Origin: Calothrix sp. FI2-JRJ7
GTDB taxonomy: Bacteria > Cyanobacteriota > Cyanobacteriia > Cyanobacteriales > Nostocaceae
Direction: 5' to 3'
Length of the DNA: 54,038 bases
Assembly: GCA_019359675.1 (NCBI GenBank)
Contig: JAHHGX010000027.1
Location: 1 to 54,038 of the forward strand
The notes under the pieces: model-generated
Seen by the model: the letters and a program-made list of their open reading frames with translations, nothing else
Database searches by the model: none
What the model was told of the DNA's origin: nothing
Made by a program: the position numbers and the translations under genes
Shown: positions 1 to 8,967 of the stretch, piece after piece
Position numbering within the stretch: the stretch's first letter is position 1
Layout of the letters: each line of letters begins with the position of its first letter

Positions 1-79
1 TACGAATTAATATAATTAAAATTTATCATCTTAATATCTATAAACAATATAAACTTATAGTTAATTCTGCTTAAATAAC

Positions 80-118
80 TGCCCAACACTTGAGATTGCT
101 TTTCATGACTTTTTCAGC
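80..118 (+). repeat. left copy of imperfect direct repeat flanking the GC-rich oxidase gene
   Basis: Bases 80-118 (TGCCCAACACTTGAG...) resemble 3902-3940 (TGCCCAGCCCTTGAG...) in the same orientation, with shared blocks TGCCCA, CTTGAG, CTTTTC, ATGACT and AGCA in the same order and one 3-base gap. Everything upstream (1-79) is AT-rich and shows no gene. The GC-rich coding sequence begins almost immediately after this copy, at about 122. Confidence 0.4.
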
Positions 119-337
119 AAACCCTACCTAGACATCCTCCCGCCGGGTGAGGCTCAGACAAAGCCGATCCAGGAGTCACACACGACCCTTGAAAATCATC
201 ACTGGCCTGAGCCATGCCCATACCCTGAATTCGATAAGAAGGCTCATCGGGAGTTCGTCGTCATCTTCCACGACGAACCGGAGTTCCAACCGCCCCACGG
301 TCTGTTAGAGCGTGACCCTTGTGACCAGGGCAGTAGT

Positions 338-3300
338 ATGGGTAACAATGGCGGAGGACACGGTGGTGGGCATATGGATCAACTGCCGATTATGCCCATT
401 TCATACCGCTCTGAGCCGATGATCAACCGGGAGCGAACTCTTTGGCGCCTCCAGCGTGAAGGGCATTTCCTAAAGCGGCCTGTTCTCAATGAGGAGCAAC
501 ACCATAGTTCCTGGATGTTTGGAGATCCTGTTACTCCCATCCTCAAGGCTTACATTGGCGACCCCGTCCGAATTCGGCTCGTACACGCCGGGGTGAAGGA
601 GACGCACGTCTTCCATCTCCACCTCTACGAATGGCACGCCGTACCACAGGACAAGAATTCCCCACGTATAGATGCCATCTCCTTTAGCCCGCAAACTGGG
701 CATACGATCGAACCCGTATGGGGTGCTGGTAACCGCCACCAAGTTTCTGGGGATGTCATCTGGCACTGTCACCTCTATCCCCACTTCCACGAGGGCATGT
801 GGGGCATGTTCCGCACCTTCGAGACTTGGCAAGATGGGAAGGACGGTGACTTTATCCAGAGTACCGACCCGATCTACAACGGGCGCCGCATCGGGCACTA
901 CCCTGACGGCACGAAAATTGAATGCCTGCTGCCCCTCCCTGACCGAGACCCGCCTCCCCGTCCTACAGCCACCCACCCAGGTTATCCACTCTACATTCCT
1001 GGGGAAGTTCGGCAGAAGTCACCCACGCCCCCGTGGCCGCTCCGAGAAACACCCATGCCAATAGACTTCGACTATCGACTTGTGCCCACCAATCTCGAGC
1101 GGAACGCATTTAATGATCAGCCCGTCCCAGGCGAGATGTTTACACGCAATCCCATTGCCAAGCAGCAGGCTGAGAAATGGGCGAAGCATCCGGAGTTTAA
1201 GTATAACGACGCTAAGGTAGTCCGCCACAATGTGGTTGTGACGAGCAAGAGGATCGAATACAACGACCACGGCTGGTTCGATCCAAATGGGCACCTCTAC
1301 TACCTCGCCGCAGAGGGCGACCCTGACACCCGCTCCGGTCGTCATGAACCGCTGTTTTTCCGGGCGCAACACGGACAGATCGTAAATCTCACGCTGGCTA
1401 ACCACCTACCACCGAAGACCGAAGGCACCGCCTTTGACCTGCCGTTCCCCCCATGTCCCAAGCGGCCGTGGGAGGGCGAGTGTTCCATGCACGTCCACAT
1501 GGTTAAGTTCGACCCCGTTTGTGGCGATGGTGCAAGCGTAGGCTGGAATTACATTAGCGGTCCCCGGATTGGTAAGAAAATGGTCTACCGCTGGTGGGCG
1601 GATCAGGATTTTGGGACGATTTTCTTCCACGACCACCTCTTCGCTAACTACCGTCAAAAGCACGGTCTGTTCGGCGCCAAGATTGTGGAACCGATTGGTG
1701 CCAAGTTCTATGACAACTTCTCCAACCGTCGGATCGTTAGCGGTCTACAGGCTAGGATCAAACTTAATCCAAATGTGCAGACCAAGGTTCCACCTATACC
1801 GGGATTTCCGCGCAAGACCTGGGTTCGCGAGTTCTGCATTGCCATTGGGGATTTCATACCTATGTTCGACCGCACTGGAGAGCCACTTAACGCACCGAAA
1901 CACCCTGGCGGTCACGGAGACCAAGGGGTTATGGGGCTGAACTACCGTAACGAGCCGATTCGCGAGCGCAAGGGTGATCCTGCTTTCTGGTTTAGCTCTC
2001 ATCACCACCCGGATCCAGCTACTACTAGGTTTGCTGCGTTCGAGAACGACCCGATCTGGTTTCGGTTAGTACAGGGTTCCCATGAGGAGCAGCACAGTTT
2101 CCAAATCCACGGTATGCGCTGGCGCCGCTTCCGCGTGAATCTAGGCTCCCCCATTCGCAACCAACAGACATTCGGAATTGCAGAGGCTTTTACCTTCGTC
2201 AACTATGGACTGTTTGGTTCTGGCGACTACCTTTACAAGCTGTCTGGTGCAGACGATCTGTGGCTCGGTTGCTGGGGTCTCATTCGCTCGTTTCCAAGCT
2301 ATGCCACGGTTGCGAAGACCGGAGGACTTCGTAGGTTGGAGGAGAAAGACCTAAATATGCAAGAGGTGGAGACGACAACCGAGGATGATCCTGTGGAAGT
2401 CGAAGCGGAATCAGTAGATTCGGCGCTAGCAGAGACCGTACAGACCTTAGAGATGGAAACGCTGGTTCCAAAAGACACCGTAGTTAGGCATTTCCACGTG
2501 GTCGCCGAGCCAAGGCGCCTCGTCTACCGCGACTCAGACCTGGTGGATCCGTTCGGTCTGATCTATCGGCTGGTCTCTGTTACCCACCCCAATGGAACAA
2601 GCTACAACATCCCGACCTCGACCGTGCCTGAACCGCTTGTGCTGCGATGCCGAGAAGGGGAATGGGTAAGAGTCACCGTTGACAATCACCTTCCCCGACG
2701 CTTGCAACCGGAGCCATTTGCACCAGAGGTACCGGTCGAGGAGCGAAACCCCCACACGTTCCGACCGGATCGCCCCGTTTCTAGCCACGTCTCCTTGCAC
2801 GCAGATCTCCTAGAGTACGACATCAGGCGGGACGACGGTGCGAACGTAGGATTGAACCCTGAGCAAACAATACCACCCGGAGGTAGCCGCACCTACATTT
2901 GGCACGCCACCCGTCCCACCGATTCCAATGCGAACCAACCTCTCGGTCCGGTACTATTGCAGGACATGGCAGACTTTCGCAACCATCGCCACCACGGTCT
3001 GGTCGGCGCCCTGATTGTGGAGGCCTGCGACGCAACTCCGCTCATGGTAGGCAAGGATGAGGCAACCGCCGCCCAAGACGCCCCAGAGGCGTGGCATGGG
3101 ACGCGGGTAACAGTTGTTCGTGAGAACGCGAGCTTGAAAGAGAATGAGAAGCGCTTTGAGGAAATCGTTCTCCTACTCCAAGATGGGCTGCGCCTCTACT
3201 TGAACGGTAACGTTAACTTTCCTATCCCTGATGCCCCTGCTGGCGTGGGGGAAGATGAAACCGATCCTGAAGACCAAGGACAGAAGGGGTTTAACTATCG

Positions 3301-3670
3301 CACGGAGCCGATCGGATCGAACACGAAACCGGATGGAAACCCGGCGCCTTTGGGAGACTGGCTAGCCAATCCAAACCCCGCTACGCCAATATGGCGCGTG
3401 CCGGTGGGTAAGCAGGTGCAGTTTCACTTGGTGGGTGCGTGCGACAAACCGCGCAACCATAGCTTCACCATTCATGGAGTTACCTGGCCAGAATGGCGCT
3501 TCTTGTCACCCCAAGAACTACCTAAGGTTGCCTCCGAGTCTGCCATCACCTGCGGCACAGTTCGTACCTTTGAGTTCACACCCGAACACTCAGGTGACTA
3601 CGCCTACCGCAGTGGTGTTCTGAAGTGGGCTGTCTCGCAAGGACTCTGGGGAATTCTACGAGTCTTATAG
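338..3670 (+). CDS. large multicopper oxidase-type protein, probably 5'-truncated
   Basis: This 1110-residue multicopper oxidase (cupredoxin) family protein probably oxidises metal ions or phenolic substrates with type 1/2/3 copper sites. Copper-ligand motifs are visible: FHLHLYEWH (92-100), HCHLYPHFHEGMWGMF (143-158), MHVHMVKFD (384-392), FFHDHLFANYRQKHGLFG (429-446), HSFQIHG (586-592) and HSFTIHG near 1034. The pattern 'NYRxEP ... HSFxIHGxxW' appears three times (near 23, 535 and 985), indicating three tandem modules. The reading frame stays open and looks coding upstream of ATG 338 back to about 122: it reads REFVVIFHDE, matching REFCIAIGD before module 2, but it has no start codon and meets a stop at 62. 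The first module therefore lacks its N-terminal half. No signal peptide is visible. GC content is far above that of the neighbours, which suggests horizontal acquisition. It could be a pseudogene or be expressed from ATG 338. Family call is firm; substrate unknown. Confidence 0.75.
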   Translation: MGNNGGGHGGGHMDQLPIMPISYRSEPMINRERTLWRLQREGHFLKRPVLNEEQHHSSWMFGDPVTPILKAYIGDPVRIRLVHAGVKETHVFHLHLYEWHAVPQDKNSPRIDAISFSPQTGHTIEPVWGAGNRHQVSGDVIWHCHLYPHFHEGMWGMFRTFETWQDGKDGDFIQSTDPIYNGRRIGHYPDGTKIECLLPLPDRDPPPRPTATHPGYPLYIPGEVRQKSPTPPWPLRETPMPIDFDYRLVPTNLERNAFNDQPVPGEMFTRNPIAKQQAEKWAKHPEFKYNDAKVVRHNVVVTSKRIEYNDHGWFDPNGHLYYLAAEGDPDTRSGRHEPLFFRAQHGQIVNLTLANHLPPKTEGTAFDLPFPPCPKRPWEGECSMHVHMVKFDPVCGDGASVGWNYISGPRIGKKMVYRWWADQDFGTIFFHDHLFANYRQKHGLFGAKIVEPIGAKFYDNFSNRRIVSGLQARIKLNPNVQTKVPPIPGFPRKTWVREFCIAIGDFIPMFDRTGEPLNAPKHPGGHGDQGVMGLNYRNEPIRERKGDPAFWFSSHHHPDPATTRFAAFENDPIWFRLVQGSHEEQHSFQIHGMRWRRFRVNLGSPIRNQQTFGIAEAFTFVNYGLFGSGDYLYKLSGADDLWLGCWGLIRSFPSYATVAKTGGLRRLEEKDLNMQEVETTTEDDPVEVEAESVDSALAETVQTLEMETLVPKDTVVRHFHVVAEPRRLVYRDSDLVDPFGLIYRLVSVTHPNGTSYNIPTSTVPEPLVLRCREGEWVRVTVDNHLPRRLQPEPFAPEVPVEERNPHTFRPDRPVSSHVSLHADLLEYDIRRDDGANVGLNPEQTIPPGGSRTYIWHATRPTDSNANQPLGPVLLQDMADFRNHRHHGLVGALIVEACDATPLMVGKDEATAAQDAPEAWHGTRVTVVRENASLKENEKRFEEIVLLLQDGLRLYLNGNVNFPIPDAPAGVGEDETDPEDQGQKGFNYRTEPIGSNTKPDGNPAPLGDWLANPNPATPIWRVPVGKQVQFHLVGACDKPRNHSFTIHGVTWPEWRFLSPQELPKVASESAITCGTVRTFEFTPEHSGDYAYRSGVLKWAVSQGLWGILRVL

Positions 3671-3737
3671 GGTACCGATATTTATGGATAAAACAATGCT
3701 GATTAATACTGTTCAATTCTCGTATTAAATAAGACAT

Positions 3738-3773
3738 ATAGGCACCATGTTTATTAAATAAACAGGTGCCTAT
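3738..3773. terminator. strong hairpin downstream of the oxidase gene
   Basis: Left arm ATAGGCACC-A-TGTTTATT (3738-3755) pairs with AATAAACA-GGTGCCTAT (3757-3773), giving 17 base pairs with one bulged A and a one-base loop. It lies 68 bp after the stop codon and probably acts as a terminator, although there is no long T tract. The loop is too tight to form fully, so cruciform or processed-RNA roles are possible. Confidence 0.55.
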
Positions 3774-3901
3774 GAAAAGCTAGGTTTCAGGTTGTTACCA
3801 ATTGCCAGGTACTTCAAAAAGTTATAAACGTCCATTTATGCGGAGAGTCATTGAAAAATTATTACCACGGCGCCGCGTGAGAAGGCGGCTGGCTCAGTCT
3901 T

Positions 3902-3940
3902 TGCCCAGCCCTTGAGCCTTTTCTATGACTGTTAGCATCA
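3902..3940 (+). repeat. right copy of imperfect direct repeat flanking the oxidase gene
   Basis: Partner of 80-118. The surrounding gene-free stretch 3671-4044 also holds the hairpin at 3738 and a locally GC-rich patch (3866-3925) where GGCTGG/CCAGCC and GGCTCA/TGAGCC can form stems. That patch could be a leftover of the same imported segment. No ORF there looks real. Confidence 0.35.
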
Positions 3941-4044
3941 CTTTTCGCTGCTCACCTGGCAATAGCCGTATTCACTCTAAAACAAATAATCTATGATATG
4001 TAGTATACAAACACAAGTACCAAATTATTTATAGTTAAATCCCA

Positions 4045-5355
4045 ATGCAACAACCAATTCACGTTATCGGAGGTGGACTAGCTGGAACTGAGGCAGCTTG
4101 GCAAATAGCTACTGCTGGTATACCAGTAGTTTTACATGAAATGCGCCCACAACGCTTCGGCGGCGCCCATCACAGTGAACATCTCGCCGAATTGGTTTGT
4201 AGTAATTCGTTTGGGGCAATGGCTTCAGACAGAGCATCAGGTTTATTGCACGAAGAGTTACGGCGCCTTGGTTCTATCGTAATTGCAAAAGCAGACGAAC
4301 ATCAAGTTCCCGCAGGTGGCGCCTTAGCTGTTGATAGAGGACAATTTAGCGAAGATTTAACAAATACCCTCGCACAGCATCCATTAATAGAACTGCGACG
4401 AGGTGAAATACCTGCCATTCCTGAAGGAGTTGTAGTTATTGCGAGCGGTCCATTAACGAGTCCTGAGCTTGCAGAAGATTTGCGTCGTTTTACAGGAATG
4501 GAATATCTTAGTTTTTTTGATGCCGCAAGTCCTATAATTGTGGGAGAATCAATAAATCGGGATATTGCTTTTATGGCTTCGCGCTACGACAAAGGCGAAG
4601 CCGCTTACTTAAACTGTCCAATGAATAAGGAACAGTACATTCGGTTTAGAGAAGAACTTTGCAAAGCTGAACAAACCGAGTTGAAAGATTTTGATAGAGA
4701 AAAAGTTAAGTTTTTTGAAGCTTGTTTGCCAATCGAAGAACTAGCACTGCGCGGAGAAGACACCATGCGCTATGGTCCCCTCAAACCTGTAGGGTTATCT
4801 GATACCCGTACAGGCGAACGTTCTTACGCAGTTATTCAATTACGCCAAGAAGACAAACAAGGCAAGTTATGGAATATGGTAGGGTTCCAAACTAACTTAC
4901 GTTGGGGCGAGCAAAAACGTATTTTCCAAATGATACCTGGTTTAGAAAATGCCGAATTTGTACGTTTGGGCGTCATGCACCGCAATACATTTATTAACGC
5001 TCCTCAATTAATGCATCAAACACTGCAATTCAAAGAACATCCAAATATATTAGCCGCAGGTCAAATAATTGGTACCGAAGGATACACAGCAGCATCCGCA
5101 GGTGGTTGGCTAGCTGGAACAAATGCCGCACGTGTTGCATTAGGTAAACAACCAGTAACACTACCAAACACAACAATGATGGGCGCCTTATTTGAATTCA
5201 TCAGTACCGCATCACCCAAACACTTCCAACCCATGCCCCCCAATTTCGGAATATTACCCGATTTAGGCGTAAAAATTAAAAGCAAACCAGAACGATACGG
5301 AAAATACCGCGACAGGTCATTGCAAGATTTAGAAAATTGGAAAATATTACTGTAG
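4045..5355 (+). CDS. trmFO: TrmFO, folate/FAD-dependent tRNA (uracil-54-C5)-methyltransferase
   Basis: This enzyme makes ribothymidine at tRNA position 54, taking the methylene group from 5,10-methylene-THF and electrons through FAD. The protein has 436 residues, the normal family length. The N-terminal FAD-binding glycine motif [11 protein letters not shown] spans 9-19. VCSNSFGAM follows, with Cys52 at the position of the conserved catalytic-region cysteine. [11 protein letters not shown] and the C-terminal [18 protein letters not shown] block are typical of the GidA-like family. The ATG at 4045 begins right at the FAD motif, with only a weak ribosome-binding site. The gene stands alone and is followed by a hairpin whose left arm begins at the stop codon. 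Identification is secure. Confidence 0.96.
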   Translation: MQQPIHVIGGGLAGTEAAWQIATAGIPVVLHEMRPQRFGGAHHSEHLAELVCSNSFGAMASDRASGLLHEELRRLGSIVIAKADEHQVPAGGALAVDRGQFSEDLTNTLAQHPLIELRRGEIPAIPEGVVVIASGPLTSPELAEDLRRFTGMEYLSFFDAASPIIVGESINRDIAFMASRYDKGEAAYLNCPMNKEQYIRFREELCKAEQTELKDFDREKVKFFEACLPIEELALRGEDTMRYGPLKPVGLSDTRTGERSYAVIQLRQEDKQGKLWNMVGFQTNLRWGEQKRIFQMIPGLENAEFVRLGVMHRNTFINAPQLMHQTLQFKEHPNILAAGQIIGTEGYTAASAGGWLAGTNAARVALGKQPVTLPNTTMMGALFEFISTASPKHFQPMPPNFGILPDLGVKIKSKPERYGKYRDRSLQDLENWKILL

Positions 5356-5409
5356 GGGCGGGTTAACCCACTAACCACATAGTAAACGAAAATATCGTAA
5401 ACCCGCCCC
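5355..5409. terminator. GC-rich inverted repeat after trmFO
   Basis: GGGGCGGGTT (5355-5364) and AACCCGCCCC (5400-5409) are exact complements separated by 35 bases. The arm starts on the last base of the trmFO stop codon. It sits between convergent trmFO and sodA and may end transcription from both sides. Confidence 0.5.
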
Positions 5410-5469
5410 GAAAATATAGAATGGTCATCCCAACCATCCCATATTTAAAATCCCACGTAATTTACATTG

Positions 5470-6090
5470 TTAACCCTGACCGAGAGACCGAATATATCTG
5501 GTTTCTACATTACCCCAATTAACAACACTCCACCACGCCTTTAAATAATCCGCGCGTCTATTCTGATACTTAAGATAATACGCATGTTCCCACACATCAT
5601 TGCCCAATATCGGATGCTGTCCCAAAGCAAGAGGACTATCTTGATTTGGTGTTGTAACAATTTGCAACTTTCTATCTTTGTCAACAACCAACCAAACCCA
5701 ACCGCTACCAAACTGCTTCAACCCAGCATCATTAAACTGCCGCTTAAAATTGTCAAAGCTTCCAAACGTTGAGTCAATAGCTTGTGCAACCTCACCACCA
5801 GGAACTCCACTCACATTAGGCGCCATACTTTCCCAGAACATCGTATGGTTAAGATGTCCCCCTGCGTTATTCCGTACTACCGTCCGAATAGCCTCCGGAA
5901 CCGCATCTAAATTTATTACCAACTCTTCAAGTGACTTCGCTTGCTGCTCCGGATATTTTTCCAATGCCGCATTTAAGTTATTTACATATGCTGCATGGTG
6001 CTTATCATGGTGCAATTGCATTGTCTCAGCGTCGATATATGGTTCCAACGCTTCATAGTCATAAGGTAACGGCGCCAACACATGTCTCAT
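5470..6090 (-). CDS. sodA: superoxide dismutase, manganese type
   Basis: Cytosolic superoxide dismutase of the Fe/Mn family. The start is the ATG at 6090, which follows GGAG by seven bases. A frame extension upstream to a TTG at 6111 lacks such a site and is unlikely. The product is 206 residues. Metal ligands lie in the helix containing [10 protein letters not shown], in [10 protein letters not shown], and in the Asp/His of [18 protein letters not shown] rather than the AAQ of iron enzymes, plus the glutamine in PNQDSPL, points to manganese. There is no membrane anchor, unlike the thylakoid Mn-SODs of some cyanobacteria. The gene is monocistronic and converges on trmFO. Confidence 0.95.
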   Translation of the reverse strand: MRHVLAPLPYDYEALEPYIDAETMQLHHDKHHAAYVNNLNAALEKYPEQQAKSLEELVINLDAVPEAIRTVVRNNAGGHLNHTMFWESMAPNVSGVPGGEVAQAIDSTFGSFDNFKRQFNDAGLKQFGSGWVWLVVDKDRKLQIVTTPNQDSPLALGQHPILGNDVWEHAYYLKYQNRRADYLKAWWSVVNWGNVETRYIRSLGQG

Positions 6091-6160
6091 ATATTTCTCC
6101 AAATTAACCAACTAAACAAAAAATAATCTCAATAACCTTAAAACATAAAACTCTTGTGGA

Positions 6161-6178
6161 ACAGGCATCCCTGCCTGT
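6161..6178. repeat. dispersed palindrome, ACAGGCA-TCCC-TGCCTGT family
   Basis: A short perfect hairpin (7-bp arms, TCCC loop). Longer relatives lie at 20014-20034 and 31764-31785, always between genes and close to a stop or start. The core sequence is almost identical in all three, marking a dispersed small-repeat family. Confidence 0.6.
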
Positions 6179-6295
6179 CTTATACACTTGGTTAGTTCCA
6201 ACCTCTATATAAATCATACTCGAAATGACTATGACTTGCAACAATCCTCTAAATAATTTTCGGCGCCAACAATCCAGATATAGGATAAAATACTT

Positions 6296-6321
6296 AAAAC
6301 CCGCCTCAAAGTAGAAGCGGG
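6296..6321 (-). terminator. Rho-independent terminator of the small membrane-protein gene
   Basis: Read on the minus strand, CCCGC, a 12-base loop and GCGGG are followed by TTTTAAG. It lies 39 bp downstream of the stop at 6360 and fits an intrinsic terminator. Confidence 0.65.
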
Positions 6322-6359
6322 CAGTATATAATTTTCAATTGTTACAGTAGTGATAATGA

Positions 6360-6695
6360 TTATTGAGCTTTCTTTTTATCTTGCTTTTTACTAATAAATC
6401 CGAAATCATCTTCTTTCATTGTAATCATACCGTGTACACCAAGGGCTGCAATTGCGGCGCCAATAAATCCCCAAGTGCCATCAGTGAAAGCATTGATGCG
6501 GTGTGATAAGCTACGGTGGTAAGCAAAATCGAGTTGTCGAGTACTGCCGTTACCATCGCGCGCAAGTCTTTCGATGTAATCTTCAGTTCGTTCTAAAGCG
6601 TTATAATCAACATCGTAAGCATAAAGTGATGACCCCATGACAATTAAGCCGGGAATCACAAGTGCGATTAAAAGTATGCCTCTGCCTGAATTCAT
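6360..6695 (-). CDS. small two-helix membrane protein of unknown function
   Basis: 111 residues. A hydrophobic segment near 7-27 (ILLIALVIPGLIVMG) is followed by a charged middle region (YNALERTEDYIERLARD, HRSLSHRINAF), a second hydrophobic segment near 74-92 (WGFIGAAIAALGVHGMI), and a basic tail ending KKQDKKKAQ. No catalytic motif is visible and I do not recognise the family beyond a general likeness to conserved cyanobacterial hypotheticals. It is transcribed alone, ends at an intrinsic terminator and is divergent from the following peptidase-like gene. Confidence 0.7.
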   Translation of the reverse strand: MNSGRGILLIALVIPGLIVMGSSLYAYDVDYNALERTEDYIERLARDGNGSTRQLDFAYHRSLSHRINAFTDGTWGFIGAAIAALGVHGMITMKEDDFGFISKKQDKKKAQ

Positions 6696-6868
6696 ACGAC
6701 CTCATGTCAGGTAATATATGCAATTAATGCTGACATATCCGTATTTTTGCGTTAGTATCTGGCAAACAATTGCAAAATTAGCTTCTGCCGTTAGCGAACA
6801 GATTTTTTTGGGAATAATATTCGTGGTTGGTTGAATTTTGGATTTAAAATCCTCAGTAGTCTAACAAC

Positions 6869-8077
6869 ATGAAAGCTATATATATCCCAAAAAGATGGAA
6901 TCATTTAAGATTTACTCTTGTTTTATTGTCTGTTCTATGTGTTATTTTGATATGGTTTCCAGCATTATCTCTACAAACACAGGCAAAAAATACATCTATT
7001 GATGCACTACAGAAACAGCAGCAACAACTAAAATTACAGCGTGGGCAAGTTAGTCAAGAACGTAACCGTTTGGACAACTTACAAAATGTCGCACAAGATA
7101 GACTCAACAATTTAGAACAAAACTTACAAACGACCACCACCCAAATTCAAGACAGCGAAAACCGTTTAAAGCTAGCAACCGAACGTCTCGAACAACTCCA
7201 AGCCGATTTATCAGTAGCTGAACGTTCGTTCAAAGAAAGACAAGACGCAACCGTAGGAAGATTAAGGTTCTTACAGCGTTCAACAGCGAGTCATGGGTGG
7301 ACTGTGTTATTACAAAGTCGAAGTATAAACGATTTTCTAAGTCGGCGCCGACATTTAAAGATGGTATATCAGGCAGACCAGCAAATACTAGCAAAACTTA
7401 CAGAAGAAGCAAACCGAATAGTAGAGCAAAAAACAGATGTTGAACAGGTAAAAAACGAGATAAGCTTAATTCGTCAGCAACTCTTAGCACAAAAAAATGA
7501 CTATCAGTCTCAAGCTGCATCGCAATCAGAACTAATCGACAGATTAAATAACGACCGTTTAGCATTAGCAGCAGCACAAACCCAACTCGAACAAGACTCT
7601 ATTGCCATTGGTAACTTAATTCAGCAAAAAATAGCTGCTCAAAAAGCGCGTGAAGCTGCCGAAAAAGCAATTAGTAAAAGATTTACTGAAGGAACAGGTA
7701 TATTTGGCTTTCCTAGCGATGCACCTATTAGTAGTCCCTTTGGTTATAGAACTCACCCTGTACTTGGTTATCGGCGCCTACATGCGGGTATCGATTTTGC
7801 AGGCGCCTACGGTAGTCCAATTCGTGCAGCAGATGCAGGTACCGTAATATTTGCAGGATGGTACGGTGGTTACGGAAACGCAGTAATAATCAGCCACGGC
7901 AAAGGAATTACAACCTTATATGGTCACAGTAGCCAGTTATTTGTATCCGAAGGGCAAACAGTACAACGCGGACAGCAAATAGCAGCAGTAGGTTCCACAG
8001 GTTTATCAACAGGCCCCCACCTACACTTTGAAGTTCGTCTTGACGGCACACCAACCGACCCAGCACCCTATTTATAA
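6869..8077 (+). CDS. EnvC-like murein hydrolase activator, coiled coil plus M23 domain
   Basis: 402 residues. The N-terminus carries a membrane anchor or signal segment (about 15-37). A long Gln/Leu-rich coiled coil runs from about 45 to 270, followed by a C-terminal M23 (LytM) domain from about 285. The M23 zinc motif is present as HAGID, with YGHSS and HLHFEV, so the zinc ligands appear intact. Many EnvC proteins lack them, so this one could be a true endopeptidase rather than only an amidase activator. The role is peptidoglycan remodelling at the septum or envelope. It stands alone, between a divergent small membrane-protein gene and tRNA-Arg. Confidence 0.9.
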   Translation: MKAIYIPKRWNHLRFTLVLLSVLCVILIWFPALSLQTQAKNTSIDALQKQQQQLKLQRGQVSQERNRLDNLQNVAQDRLNNLEQNLQTTTTQIQDSENRLKLATERLEQLQADLSVAERSFKERQDATVGRLRFLQRSTASHGWTVLLQSRSINDFLSRRRHLKMVYQADQQILAKLTEEANRIVEQKTDVEQVKNEISLIRQQLLAQKNDYQSQAASQSELIDRLNNDRLALAAAQTQLEQDSIAIGNLIQQKIAAQKAREAAEKAISKRFTEGTGIFGFPSDAPISSPFGYRTHPVLGYRRLHAGIDFAGAYGSPIRAADAGTVIFAGWYGGYGNAVIISHGKGITTLYGHSSQLFVSEGQTVQRGQQIAAVGSTGLSTGPHLHFEVRLDGTPTDPAPYL

Positions 8078-8086
8078 CGTTCACTC

Positions 8087-8116
8087 GTAGAGACGCGAGG
8101 AACATCGCGTCTCTAC
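8087..8116. repeat. dispersed palindrome, GTAGAGACGCGA family
   Basis: GTAGAGACGCGA (8087-8098) and TCGCGTCTCTAC (8105-8116) are exact inverse copies around a six-base loop. The same element recurs at 28763-28790 and, partly doubled, at 34720-34765. Here it lies 9 bp after the peptidase gene and may also serve as its terminator. Confidence 0.7.
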
Positions 8117-8158
8117 ATCAACCAAAAAATTGAATCTATGATATAATTACAAGAACGA

Positions 8159-8231
8159 GGGCGTGTAGCTCAGTGGATAGAGCGTCAGGTTCCGGTCCTG
8201 TAGGTCGGGGGTTCGAGTCCCTCCACGCTCG
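8159..8231 (+). tRNA. tRNA-Arg (anticodon CCG)
   Basis: Cloverleaf built by eye: acceptor GGGCGTG pairs with CACGCTC (one G-U), D arm GCTC/GAGC, anticodon loop TTCCGGT giving CCG, T arm GGGGG-TTCGAGT-CCCTC. It reads CGG codons. CCA is not encoded. The outermost anticodon-stem pair is a T-T mismatch. An accessory-looking gene cluster starts directly downstream. Confidence 0.93.
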
Positions 8232-8313
8232 TACTATTTTATAGATAACACTTATTTTTGATAGTTAAAAATTGAGCCATTGATGGCTAAATGTTCTGAT
8301 ACTGTGATTATAT

Positions 8314-8955
8314 ATGAGTTCCGGCGCCAGAAAACAAAGAATTCTCAACCCAAATCAATCATATACGTTTCGTAGTTACTTCGAGATGCGCTTTCCCATA
8401 ACGGATATTTTATGGGAGTTAGGAGTTAATTTTAATAAAAGCAATATTAATTTCCCTAAAAGCTCCACAACAGAACCTAACCGTTTATTATCACTACGTC
8501 AGCGACTTGAAGAAGCTGTTTTTAGAGTCAGCTTAACTAGCGAATCTGCCAGACAGCAAGTATTAATTGCACCAATACTTTTAGAATTAGCTCACGTTAC
8601 AGAATCAACTGTTAATATTGAATATCCCATAGACGTGAACCAATATTTGAAAGGAGATTTAGATTATTATATTCAATCGAGTAATCACGTTTTAGTAGTT
8701 GAAGCCAAACAAGCAGACTTAACAAGAGGATTTACCCAACTAGCTGTTGAATTAATTGCTTTAGATGGGTGGATTGATAATACTGAACCAGTACTATATG
8801 GCGCCGTAACTACTGGAGATATTTGGCAATTTGGAAGTTTTACAAGAGATAGTAAAACCATATCTCAAGATTTGATGTTATATCGAGTACCTACTGACCT
8901 AGAAATATTATTTAACATTTTGGTAGGTATTTTAAAACCTTTATCGCCCTTATAG
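8314..8955 (+). CDS. PD-(D/E)XK nuclease-like hypothetical protein
   Basis: 213 residues. The centre has the pattern LDYYIQSS...VLVVEAKQAD, in which an Asp and the E-x-K on the next strand fit the PD-(D/E)XK nuclease core. The region before it (SARQQVLIAPILLELA) supplies the helix usually seen there. I infer a restriction-endonuclease-like fold; the true substrate is unknown. ATG 8314 has no clear ribosome-binding site, and the ATG at about 8386 (MRFPITDIL) is an alternative start. It sits just after a tRNA-Arg, beside a Uma2 protein and decayed genes, which fits an accessory insertion hotspot. Confidence 0.6.
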   Translation: MSSGARKQRILNPNQSYTFRSYFEMRFPITDILWELGVNFNKSNINFPKSSTTEPNRLLSLRQRLEEAVFRVSLTSESARQQVLIAPILLELAHVTESTVNIEYPIDVNQYLKGDLDYYIQSSNHVLVVEAKQADLTRGFTQLAVELIALDGWIDNTEPVLYGAVTTGDIWQFGSFTRDSKTISQDLMLYRVPTDLEILFNILVGILKPLSPL

Positions 8956-8967
8956 CAATAAGTTATA

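Noticed and set aside
105-131. Programmed -1 frameshift site A-AAC-CCT at 119-125 after an ATG at 105, which would lead into the oxidase frame
   Set aside because: The heptamer fits X-XXY-YYZ and the seven codons before it are open, but the shift would occur almost at the start codon and the missing N-terminal half of module 1 is better explained by truncation.
470-3623. Several long ORFs on the opposite strand and in other frames inside the oxidase gene
   Set aside because: They lack ribosome-binding sites and domain patterns. High GC makes spurious open frames frequent there.
6348-6366. Fur-box-like GATAATGATTATTGA
   Set aside because: It lies at the 3' end of the small membrane-protein gene and 258 bp from sodA, not in a promoter position.
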